Assembly: GCA_017941345.1 (NCBI GenBank)
Contig: JAGAWQ010000008.1
Coordinates: 62,001-126,000, forward strand
Source of the DNA: Prevotella sp.
GTDB lineage: Bacteria > Bacteroidota > Bacteroidia > Bacteroidales > Bacteroidaceae
DNA length: 64,000 bases
Direction: 5' to 3'
A program made the translations under genes and the position numbers. Every line of letters starts with the position of its first letter. Positions within the stretch are counted from its first letter, which is position 1. A model generated the notes under the pieces. The model saw nothing but the letters and a program-made list of their open reading frames with translations. It was not told the DNA's origin and made no database searches. Below are positions 19,262-27,441 of the stretch, in pieces.

Positions 19262-20593
19262 TCAGTTCTTCAACTGTCTAATCAGATACCGTGCTACGAT
19301 ATCAGTAGTGCGGTATATGTTTTGTGAGAAGCCGTGGTCGTAGTATTCCTGAAGGACGAACTCGCTCTTGGGCCATATCTTATGGAAACGCTCACCATAG
19401 GTGTAAGGTACTACCCTGTCGGCATTTCCATGAACGATGAGTGCCGACCCCTGATAGTAGGCTGCCGTCTCGTAGATAGGCAACGAGAAAGCCGTGCGGA
19501 TATAGTCGCCACCCAGTTTCAGTCCTCCAAAGAGTTCCACGTATTCGCCTGGGTCAAACGGATTGTACATCTTTCCCATGGTGTTGCCACGAATGGCATC
19601 ATCGCGGAGAACGGCTGCCGGAGCCATCAGCGCCACAGCCTTGAAGGCATCCTGACCCGCCTCTTTACTCATCTGACCTGCTGTCATGGCTGCTACCACA
19701 CCACCTTGGGAGTGCCCAACGATAGCGATGTCGCTGACATAGCGCAGGTCGCGGACATAAGCTACTACCTTCTTGGCATCCTCTATCTCGTTGGGAACAG
19801 TCATATCCTTGAACTCTCCCTCACTCTCGCCATGTCCGTTGAAGTCGAAGCGGATGCTGGCAATGCCGTGTGCCTGAAGGGTATCGCAGATGAGCTCAAA
19901 GAGCGGCCCGTCCTTTCTGCCACTAAAACCATGACAGAAGACCACCATCGGACATTGCTGACCTGCCTGCAGTTCTGGCTTCACCAGGATGGCCTGCAGT
20001 TTTCCGTGATGTCCGTCAATGCTGATGCGCTCACCGCCTTTGGAAGGGGTATAGCTTCCTGTCGTCTTTTCCTTCAGGTATTTATCTACCTTATAAGTCA
20101 ATACCGTAGAGAGTGCCACCTTGCCGTCAGGACCGATGACAACCATAGAGGGAATCCACTTCACTCCGTATGCTTTGGCAATTTCTGTCTCCTTGAATTT
20201 CTTGAGCTCGCTGACCTGAGGGTACTCAATACCATATTGACCGATGGATTTCTTCCACGCCTCCACATCGGTATCCATCGAAACACCCAGGAACTCAATG
20301 CCCTGCTGGTGGTAGGTTTGATACATTCTGACTACCTCAGGTGCGTCTTTCCGGCAGTCAGGACACCACGATGCCCAAAAGTCGAGTACTACAGTCTTAC
20401 CCTTGGCCCATTTTGAGAACTGGAACTTCTTGCCGTCAGGCGTCTGCATCTTAAAGTCTGGAGCCACAATGCCTGGCTGGATCAGTTCTGTGGCATACTT
20501 GGAGTCCATGTCCTTCTGAGGACCGAACTGCGCCTTCGTCTCTGCCGTAGCTCCTATCATAAGACATACGGCCATAAATCTTAGTATATTCAT
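19262..20593 (-). CDS. TlpA-like thioredoxin fused to an alpha/beta-hydrolase esterase
   Basis: A 443-residue exported protein (signal peptide about 1-22). Residues about 38-175 are a TlpA/ResA-type thioredoxin domain with DFWASWCPDC (Cys 77, Cys 80) and the cis-Pro region WIPSMVV. Residues about 185-443 are a serine hydrolase resembling cinnamoyl/feruloyl esterases: oxyanion region FCHGFSGRKDG, nucleophile Ser 295 in VGHSQGG, Asp 392 in HGNADRVVP and His 420 in DHGFSQ. It could remove ester-linked groups from plant polysaccharides in an oxidising compartment; how the redox domain helps is unknown. The fusion is a single uninterrupted frame. Confidence 0.85.
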   Translation of the reverse strand: MNILRFMAVCLMIGATAETKAQFGPQKDMDSKYATELIQPGIVAPDFKMQTPDGKKFQFSKWAKGKTVVLDFWASWCPDCRKDAPEVVRMYQTYHQQGIEFLGVSMDTDVEAWKKSIGQYGIEYPQVSELKKFKETEIAKAYGVKWIPSMVVIGPDGKVALSTVLTYKVDKYLKEKTTGSYTPSKGGERISIDGHHGKLQAILVKPELQAGQQCPMVVFCHGFSGRKDGPLFELICDTLQAHGIASIRFDFNGHGESEGEFKDMTVPNEIEDAKKVVAYVRDLRYVSDIAIVGHSQGGVVAAMTAGQMSKEAGQDAFKAVALMAPAAVLRDDAIRGNTMGKMYNPFDPGEYVELFGGLKLGGDYIRTAFSLPIYETAAYYQGSALIVHGNADRVVPYTYGERFHKIWPKSEFVLQEYYDHGFSQNIYRTTDIVARYLIRQLKN

Positions 20594-20615
20594 AGTTGAT
20601 ATTGAAAATTTTCTG

Positions 20616-20623
20616 CAAAGTTA
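20616..20623 (-). promoter_or_regulatory. Promoter -7 box of the thioredoxin-esterase gene
   Basis: TAACTTTG on the minus strand, 23 bases upstream of the ATG at 20593. It is divergent from the regulator I promoter. Confidence 0.55.
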
Positions 20624-20654
20624 CAATATTCTACGAAATATCTTGAAAGATGAG

Positions 20655-20684
20655 CTTGAATATTCAATTTTTTAGTTAATTTTG
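20655..20684 (+). promoter_or_regulatory. Promoter of fructan regulator I
   Basis: A TAATTTTG -7 box at 20677-20684 with CTTG 18 bases upstream. The box is followed by TAGCC, exactly as in the regulator II promoter (36531-36543), a sign that the two regulator genes share descent. Confidence 0.5.
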
Positions 20685-20704
20685 TAGCCAAAAGAGAAAT
20701 CCTC

Positions 20705-22252
20705 ATGCGTTATATACCTATTTATATTATCCTATTTTTAGCCCTGTTTTCTTCTTGTGGCAATGGTTCTCAAAGTTACAAGATCGGGGTGTCGCAGTGC
20801 TCGAAGGGCAGCTGGCGTGACAAGGTGAACCAGGAGATGTTGGCCGCCCAGCACCTGTATGAGTGCGATGTCGAGGTGAGCATTGCCAATGCATATGACG
20901 ATACCGAGCTGCAGGCTCGCCAGATAGATAGTCTGGCGCAGACGGGCATCGACCTGTTAGTAGTAGCCCCCAACGTAGATACCGAGCCTATCATCCAGGC
21001 TATAGAGCGTACGGAGAAGGCTGGCATCCCCGTCATCTGTTTCGACCGTAAGATACATGCCGACTATACGGCCTCCATTGGTGGAAACAATGTGGAGGCA
21101 GGCTTGATAGTAGGGCAGTATGTGGCTTCTATTCTAAGAGGTGAGAAGCTAGAGGGGAGAGATGAGAATCCGCTGGTCGTCGAGATTACGGGCGATATGA
21201 GCAGCACGCCAGCCCAGGAGCGTCATCAGGGTTTTGCCCAAGCGATGGAGGGGCTGCAACATGTTGACTACCAATGCATCCAGAGCGACTGGTCGAGCGA
21301 TGAGGCCTGTCGGATAGCTACGGAGCAGATCAAGTCGGGTAGGATGCCCGATATCATCTTCTGTCACAACGACGGTATGGCGACCGGTGTCTATAAGGCT
21401 GTGGTGGAGCAGAACGTCGAAGGGCAGATCAAGATTCTGGGTATCGACGGTATGCCTGGTGAGGGACTGGAGTATGTACACTTCGGCCATCAGGTGGGCA
21501 CCTATGTATATCCTACGCATGGCGAGAAAATTATCCGGCTGGCACTTGATATCCTGACGGGAAAGCCCTATGAACGCGAGAACCCCTTGTTGGGCTTCGT
21601 CGTCACGCCAGAGAATGTAGACCTGGTGACGATGGAATCGGTGGAACTCATCAACCAGAACCATAACTTGGTGACGATACAAGACAAGCTGGAGGAGTAT
21701 TTCGGACTTTATAACACACAGCGTAAGGTCATCATAGGCAGCATTGTAACTATTGTACTGTTAATGGTAGCAGTGGTCGGTATTCTGGTGGCATATCTGC
21801 AGACGCGCAGAGCTATCCGGAAACGCCAGGCATTGAACGAGGAGGAGACGCTGCTCTACACCCATGTCGCTCCACAGCCGCAACGTCAGTTGTTCGAGGT
21901 GACACCTGATCAGCTACCCGTCTCTCGTTCGCAGGATGAGCTCTTTGCTGAGCAATTGAAAGAGGTAATACGTCAAAAAATGTCGAATCCATCGCTAAAG
22001 ATGGACGACCTTGGCGAGTCGATGGGGCTGAGTCGTGTACAGCTGTATCGTCGCGTAAAGGCCATCACGGGTCTGACGCCTGTAGAACTGCTCCGTAAGA
22101 TGCGCCTGCAGGAAGGTTATGTGCTGCTTTGTAACACGACAAAGACCGTTCAAGAGATAGCCTATGAGGTGGGTTTTGGTACTCCGGGCTATTTCTCGAA
22201 ATGTTTCAAACAAGAGTACGGCAAATACCCGATGGACCTGCGTGAAAAATGA
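20705..22252 (+). CDS. Membrane-spanning regulator I: sugar-binding domain, TM, AraC domain
   Basis: A 515-residue regulator next to a SusC gene. N-terminal hydrophobic signal with a lipobox-like LFSSC (Cys 18). Residues about 25-325 form a type I periplasmic sugar-binding domain (IGVSQCSKGSWR, GIDLLVVAPN, ICFDRKIHAD, HNDGMATGVYKA, GIDGMPG). One transmembrane helix (342-366) and a short linker lead to an AraC-type DNA-binding domain (about 415-513) with helix motifs GLSRVQLYRRVK and GFGTPGYFSKCFKQEYG. No histidine kinase or receiver domain is present, unlike hybrid two-component sensors of Bacteroides fructan loci. It probably senses a sugar in the periplasm and activates the susC operon at 22435. 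Residues 146-155 are encoded by a dispersed simple repeat. Confidence 0.85.
   Translation: MRYIPIYIILFLALFSSCGNGSQSYKIGVSQCSKGSWRDKVNQEMLAAQHLYECDVEVSIANAYDDTELQARQIDSLAQTGIDLLVVAPNVDTEPIIQAIERTEKAGIPVICFDRKIHADYTASIGGNNVEAGLIVGQYVASILRGEKLEGRDENPLVVEITGDMSSTPAQERHQGFAQAMEGLQHVDYQCIQSDWSSDEACRIATEQIKSGRMPDIIFCHNDGMATGVYKAVVEQNVEGQIKILGIDGMPGEGLEYVHFGHQVGTYVYPTHGEKIIRLALDILTGKPYERENPLLGFVVTPENVDLVTMESVELINQNHNLVTIQDKLEEYFGLYNTQRKVIIGSIVTIVLLMVAVVGILVAYLQTRRAIRKRQALNEEETLLYTHVAPQPQRQLFEVTPDQLPVSRSQDELFAEQLKEVIRQKMSNPSLKMDDLGESMGLSRVQLYRRVKAITGLTPVELLRKMRLQEGYVLLCNTTKTVQEIAYEVGFGTPGYFSKCFKQEYGKYPMDLREK
21137..21163 (+). repeat. Dispersed simple repeat translated inside regulator I
   Basis: AGAGGTGAGAAGCTAGAGG and the following bases match the intergenic copy at 8898-8923 on the other strand with only a few differences. 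Here it encodes the surface-loop-like residues RGEKLEGRDE. Confidence 0.7.
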
Positions 22253-22317
22253 TAAATCTCTAAACTCTAAACGCTAAACTCTCAACAAAAGTGACATAAT
22301 AGTCAACGATTATTCCA

Positions 22318-22383
22318 TGAAACAATTTTTTTAGTCGCTGAACGAAAATTGATAATCGTTCAGCGCATGCGTTAGTATCTTTG
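22318..22383 (+). promoter_or_regulatory. Promoter and operator-like repeat upstream of susC I
   Basis: The -7 box TATCTTTG is at 22376-22383 and is followed by CGGCAGA. A perfect 10-base inverted repeat, CGCTGAACGA (22336-22345) and TCGTTCAGCG (22356-22365), ends 10 bases before it, in place of a -33 box. A separate TGAAAC at 22318-22323 lies 52 bases before the -7 box, the position held by TGAACG at the two other fructan promoters. The inverted repeat has no T-run after it, so it is not a plus-strand terminator. Confidence 0.6.
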
Positions 22384-22434
22384 CGGCAGATTTTTATTCA
22401 CTTAAACAAGTACTAACAAAAAACCTAAGAGCAA

Positions 22435-25400
22435 ATGAAACAAAAAAGATTCATTTTAAGTTTCCTGACGCTGCTGACGTGTACTATAATGTACGCGCAA
22501 CAAGCGATCACCGGTAATGTGGTCGACCAGACGGGAGAACCCGTCATCGGCGCTACGGTGATGGAGAAAGGTGCGTCGAACGGTACGGTAACCGACTTCG
22601 ACGGTAATTTTACGCTGAAGGTAGAGGCAGGCAAGACGCTGGTCTTCTCCTACATCGGTTATCAGACGCAGGAGCTGCCTGCCCAGAACGGCATGAAGGT
22701 GACGATGCAGGACGATGCTCTCTCGCTGAACGAGGTCGTGGTGACGGGTTATACCACCCAGCGCAAGGCCGACCTGACGGGTGCCGTTTCAACGGTAAAC
22801 GTCAACGAATTAGCCAAGCAAAACGAGAACAACCCGATGAAGGCCCTGCAAGGTCGTGTGCCGGGCATGAACATTACGGCCGATGGTAATCCCTCGGGTG
22901 CTGCAACGGTTCGCATCCGTGGTATCGGTACGCTGAACGACAACGACCCGCTGTACATCATTGATGGTGTACCCACCAAGTCTGGTATGCACGAGTTGAA
23001 CGGTAACGACATCGAGAGCATCCAGGTTTTGAAGGATGCTGCATCGGCCTCTATCTATGGTTCGCGTGCTGCCAACGGTGTGATTATCATCACCACCAAG
23101 AAAGGTAAGGACGGAGCCATCAAGGTGAACTTCGATGCCTCTGTTGCAGCCTCATTCTATGCCCATCGCATTGAGACACTGAATGCCCGTGAGTTTGGAC
23201 AAGCTTACTGGCAGGCCTGTATCAACGATGGCAAAGATCCTAACAAGGAAGGTGCAAGGATAGGTTACCAATATGACTGGATGTATGGCAATAACGGTAA
23301 TCCCGAGCTCAAAGATGTAAAGATGAATATGTACTTAGACAACAGCGGTATGCTGCGTGCTGGCGACACAGACTGGTTCCATGAATCCACCCGCACTGGT
23401 GTCGTACAACAGTACAATCTCTCTATCAGCAATGGTTCGGAAAAAGGATCCAGTTTCTTCTCTATCGGTTACTACGACAACAAGGGTACCATCAAGAACA
23501 CGCAGTTCAGCCGTCTGTCTGCCCGTGCCAACACCGAATATAACCTATTCAACGGCAAGGTGACCATTGGCGAGAACTTCTCTGTGAACCGTACGAAGGG
23601 GGTTGATTACCCAGAAAATTTCCTGAGGAGTGCCTTACAATTCTTTCCCAACTACCCTATCTATGCTGATAATGGCGAGTATGCACAGCCTGTCGGTGCT
23701 TACGCTGAACGCGAAAATCCGTTGAGTATACTTGATAGAATTAAGGATAACGAATACACGCTGTGGCGTATGTTTGGTGATGCACATATCAGCATCAAGC
23801 CTTTCAAGAACTTCATGATACGCTCAACCTTGGGCATAGACTATTCACAGAAGCAGCAGCGCAACTTTACTTATCCCATTGTCAATGGTAAGATGGCCAA
23901 GTCTGAGACTGCTTCCGAAATGCACCAAGATCACTGGATGCGCTGGATGTGGAACGCCATTGCCACTTATAATCTGGAGATTGGCAACCATCGCGCTGAT
24001 GCCATGATCGGTATGGAGGTGAACCGTACTGATGACAAATGGAGCAGTGCTCAGCGCTATGGCATGGCTGTGCTTAATACCGACTACATGTGGCCCTCAG
24101 CAGGTAGCGGCCGTCAGGTGGCACAGGGTTCTGGCGGTGGATTCTCTCTGGTGTCTTTCTTCGGAAAGGTGAACTACACCTATAATGACACATATATGGC
24201 ATCGTTCACGTTGCGTCGTGACGGTTCGAGCCGTTTCGGTAAGAACAACAAGTATGGTACCTTCCCATCTGTCAGTGCCGGTTGGCGTATCACTCAGGAG
24301 AAGTTTATGCAGTTCTCCAAGAGTTGGCTCGACGACTTGAAGATCCGCTACTCTTGGGGTAAGACCGGTAACCAGGAAATTTCCAATACTGCACGCTATA
24401 CCATGTATGCTCCTGTAGTCACTACAGGTCTTTGGGGTACAGGTTCGGCAGGAACTGTTTATGACATCGCCGGTACCAATGGCGGCTCTTCGCTTCCCAG
24501 TGGCTATGTACGCAAACAGATTGGTAACGACGACATCAAGTGGGAGACGACAACACAGCACAACATCGGTTTTGACTTTGCACTGCTGGGCAAGGATATC
24601 TACGGTAGTTTCGACTGGTTCCACAAGAAGACCACCGACATTCTTGTTGAGATGAAAGGCCTTGGTACACAGGGTGAGGGTTCATCACAGTGGATTAATG
24701 CCGGTGAGGTGGTCAACAAAGGTTGGGAGTTTAGTTTAGGCTATCGCCATAAGCTGGCCAATGGTTTCTCATGGGACATCAACGGAAACATCAGCCGCTA
24801 TACCAACGAGGTTACCAAACTGCCCGACACCGTAGCTGCTGATGGTAAATACGGTGGTAATGGCGTGAAGAGTGTTGTAGGACATCCTATGAACTCTATC
24901 GTAGGCTATAAGGCCGATGGACTGTTCCGCACACAGGATGAAATCTATAACCATGCCACACAAGAAGGTTCTGGCTTGGGACGTATCCGTTATCTGGATA
25001 TCGTGAAAGACGGCGTCATCACTGAGGCTGACCAGGATTGGATATACGACCCGACTCCTGACTTCACATGGGGTTTGAACATCTACTTACAGTATAAAGA
25101 CTGGGATCTCTCTATGTTCTGGCAGGGTGTGCAGGGTGTTGACGTCTGGTGCTATGACTACAAGACGCAGACAGACTTCTGGGCCAGCAGTAATTCTGAC
25201 CTAAACCTGCCGTACCTGAACAAGGGTACTCGTCTGCTCAATGCCTGGAGTCCTCAGAACCCGGATAGCGATATACCTGCATTGACTACTACTGACAATG
25301 CCAAGGAAGGTCGTTTCTCGTCGTACTATGTTGAAAATGGTTCGTTCCTGAAACTGCGTACCATCCAGATTGGCTATAACCTGCCTAAGGCTATTGCCTC

Positions 25401-25554
25401 CAAACTGTATATGGAGCGCATCCGCCTCTATGCTTCTGCCCAGAATCTGGTGACCATCAAGTCGAGCAAGTTCACTGGCGTGGATCCTGAGAATCCCGGC
25501 TTTGGCTACCCGATTCCTCTGAACCTCACTTTTGGTGTTAATGTGTCGTTTTAA
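22435..25554 (+). CDS. SusC/RagA TonB-dependent outer-membrane transporter I
   Basis: A 1039-residue outer-membrane protein. Signal peptide ends MYAQQ; a carboxypeptidase-regulatory-like domain follows (ITGNVVDQTGEPVIGATV, about 22-100), then a TonB box (LNEVVVTGY), a plug domain with RIRGIGTLNDNDPLYIIDGVP and YGSRAANGVIIITTKKG, and a C-terminal 22-strand barrel. It imports oligosaccharides together with the SusD protein encoded next, 30 bases downstream. Its first 130 residues are very close to those of the SusC at 38186, and the leader sequences of the two genes are also alike, showing duplication. The likely substrate is a fructan, inferred from the GH32-like gene in the operon. Confidence 0.95.
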   Translation: MKQKRFILSFLTLLTCTIMYAQQAITGNVVDQTGEPVIGATVMEKGASNGTVTDFDGNFTLKVEAGKTLVFSYIGYQTQELPAQNGMKVTMQDDALSLNEVVVTGYTTQRKADLTGAVSTVNVNELAKQNENNPMKALQGRVPGMNITADGNPSGAATVRIRGIGTLNDNDPLYIIDGVPTKSGMHELNGNDIESIQVLKDAASASIYGSRAANGVIIITTKKGKDGAIKVNFDASVAASFYAHRIETLNAREFGQAYWQACINDGKDPNKEGARIGYQYDWMYGNNGNPELKDVKMNMYLDNSGMLRAGDTDWFHESTRTGVVQQYNLSISNGSEKGSSFFSIGYYDNKGTIKNTQFSRLSARANTEYNLFNGKVTIGENFSVNRTKGVDYPENFLRSALQFFPNYPIYADNGEYAQPVGAYAERENPLSILDRIKDNEYTLWRMFGDAHISIKPFKNFMIRSTLGIDYSQKQQRNFTYPIVNGKMAKSETASEMHQDHWMRWMWNAIATYNLEIGNHRADAMIGMEVNRTDDKWSSAQRYGMAVLNTDYMWPSAGSGRQVAQGSGGGFSLVSFFGKVNYTYNDTYMASFTLRRDGSSRFGKNNKYGTFPSVSAGWRITQEKFMQFSKSWLDDLKIRYSWGKTGNQEISNTARYTMYAPVVTTGLWGTGSAGTVYDIAGTNGGSSLPSGYVRKQIGNDDIKWETTTQHNIGFDFALLGKDIYGSFDWFHKKTTDILVEMKGLGTQGEGSSQWINAGEVVNKGWEFSLGYRHKLANGFSWDINGNISRYTNEVTKLPDTVAADGKYGGNGVKSVVGHPMNSIVGYKADGLFRTQDEIYNHATQEGSGLGRIRYLDIVKDGVITEADQDWIYDPTPDFTWGLNIYLQYKDWDLSMFWQGVQGVDVWCYDYKTQTDFWASSNSDLNLPYLNKGTRLLNAWSPQNPDSDIPALTTTDNAKEGRFSSYYVENGSFLKLRTIQIGYNLPKAIASKLYMERIRLYASAQNLVTIKSSKFTGVDPENPGFGYPIPLNLTFGVNVSF

Positions 25555-25584
25555 ATAGCTATTAGTAATTAGAAATTAGTAATT

Positions 25585-27345
25585 ATGATTACCAAGATAA
25601 ATAAACTAATCTGTACAGGTGTTGTATGTTGCGGACTTGCTGTTATGCTCACCTCATGCAGCAACTTTCTGAACGAGCAGGTGCCGCAGGGTACGCTGAA
25701 CGAGGAGGAAGTAAAGAATCCCGCATATGTGGATAATATTCTGGTTTCTGCCTACGCTGGTCTTGTTACCATCGAGGATATGAATGCATCGTTCTCGCTG
25801 TGGAACTACGACACACGTTCTGACGATGCATACGTTGGTGGTTCTGACTATTCTGATGGTGCTCCTTTCCACAACCTGGAGCTGGCTACAGGTGTGATGA
25901 CCACCGACTGGCCCTTCTCCTCTATTTGGACGCGATTCTATCAGTATCTCTCACGTGTCAACTTCTGTCTCAATGTATTGAGCACAGCAGATCAGAGTAA
26001 TGCTGATATTCAAGAGCGCATCGCCGAGATGCAGTTCCTCCGTGCCTATGGACACTTCCAACTGAAGCGTCTGTTCAAGAAGATTCCGTTTGTCAATAAA
26101 CTCGGCTTGACAGACGATGACATCAAGGAGATCTCTAATACAGAGTACACGAACGATCAGGGTTGGCAGCAGATTATCAACGACCTGGAATACGCTTACA
26201 ATCATCTGCCTGTAACCCAGGTGCAGAAGGGACGTCCCACGAAGGCTGCCGCTGCCGCATTCCTGGCCAAGGTCTATCTCTACAAGGCCTATCATCAGGA
26301 CGATGAGAACACCAACCAGGTGACAAGTATCAATGAGGACGACCTAAAGAAGGTAATAGAGTACACCACCCTGGGTCTATATCATGAGGCTGGATGCGAG
26401 TTGGAAAGCGACCTGCACAACAATTTCCGTCCTGAGGAAATGTACGAGAATGGCAAGGAGAGCATTTGGGCCATCCAGTACTCCAGAGATGATGGTACTG
26501 ACTATGGTAACCTGAATTTCTCCAATCGTCTGATTCCCCCCGAGCTTGAAGGTATTTTGGGTGGTTGTGACTTCTACAAACCCTCGAGGAATCTGGTCAA
26601 TGCCTATGTGACTGACGTGGAAGGTCATCCCACATTTACCACGAGCGAAGAGGTCTATGAACTCGGCTCTGCCAAAACTGTCGATCCGCGTCTCTTTATT
26701 ACTGTTGGTATACCCGGCACACAGTTCATGTTTAACCCCGATGCAAAATTCAAGATTGAAGCCACTCGTGGCTGGAGCCGTTCAGGCGGAAATTATGGCT
26801 ACTTTATCTCACTGAAGCAGTGTGTTGATCCTGCCTGGACAGGCAAGTACCTCATCAATGCTGATAACCAGTGGGCTACCTCGATGAACCGTATTGTCTT
26901 CCGTTATGCTGACGTATTGCTGATGCGTGCAGAGGCCTTGGCACAGCTGGGACAGACCAAGGATGCTATCATACTGGTTAACCAGGTACGCAACCGTGCC
27001 AAAAGCATGCAGTCCAGTAGTATCGTTGCTAATTACAGCAGCACTCTGAACGTACACTACAACGTGAAGCCCTATGATGGTTCGTACGACAAAGCCGAGG
27101 CGATGAAGATTGTGAAGATGGAACGTCGTCTGGAGCTGGCTATGGAGAGTGAGCGCTTCTTTGACCTGGTGCGCTGGGGCGATGCTGAGAAGGTCATCAA
27201 CGACTTCTATCTTAATGAGAGTAAAAGCATGAAATTCATTGAAGGTGCCCATTTCACAGCCAATAAGAACGAGTATCTTCCCATTCCTCACGAGCAGATG
27301 GCAGCCTCTAACGGAAAGTACACCCAGAACTGTGGTAACTGGTAA
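25585..27345 (+). CDS. SusD/RagB glycan-binding lipoprotein I
   Basis: A 586-residue surface lipoprotein: signal with lipobox LTSC (Cys 25) then SNFLNEQVPQG. The SusD pattern is clear: an N-terminal segment EEVKNPAYVDNILVSAYAGL, the helical TPR-like scaffold with AEMQFLRAYGHFQLKRLF, and near the C-terminus RMRAEALAQLG-like (LLMRAEALAQLG) and MERRLELAMESERFFDLVRWG, which mark the RagB/SusD domain. It caps the SusC pore and binds the glycan outside the cell. The gap to susC holds the short AT-rich repeat TTAGTAATTAGAAATTAG. Confidence 0.95.
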   Translation: MITKINKLICTGVVCCGLAVMLTSCSNFLNEQVPQGTLNEEEVKNPAYVDNILVSAYAGLVTIEDMNASFSLWNYDTRSDDAYVGGSDYSDGAPFHNLELATGVMTTDWPFSSIWTRFYQYLSRVNFCLNVLSTADQSNADIQERIAEMQFLRAYGHFQLKRLFKKIPFVNKLGLTDDDIKEISNTEYTNDQGWQQIINDLEYAYNHLPVTQVQKGRPTKAAAAAFLAKVYLYKAYHQDDENTNQVTSINEDDLKKVIEYTTLGLYHEAGCELESDLHNNFRPEEMYENGKESIWAIQYSRDDGTDYGNLNFSNRLIPPELEGILGGCDFYKPSRNLVNAYVTDVEGHPTFTTSEEVYELGSAKTVDPRLFITVGIPGTQFMFNPDAKFKIEATRGWSRSGGNYGYFISLKQCVDPAWTGKYLINADNQWATSMNRIVFRYADVLLMRAEALAQLGQTKDAIILVNQVRNRAKSMQSSSIVANYSSTLNVHYNVKPYDGSYDKAEAMKIVKMERRLELAMESERFFDLVRWGDAEKVINDFYLNESKSMKFIEGAHFTANKNEYLPIPHEQMAASNGKYTQNCGNW

Positions 27346-27441
27346 CTGTATAGTGAATAGTGAATAGTGTATAATGAATAGTAATCTATTATGCATTCTT
27401 TGACTAAAGGTACAAAGCGTTTAATAAACGATAAGAGAATT

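Noticed and set aside
20705..22252. Hybrid two-component system sensor
   Set aside because: No HisKA, HATPase or receiver motif between the TM helix and the AraC domain; the linker is about 50 residues.
22336..22365. Terminator of regulator I
   Set aside because: The hairpin is not followed by a T-run on either strand; its place just before the -7 box fits an operator better.
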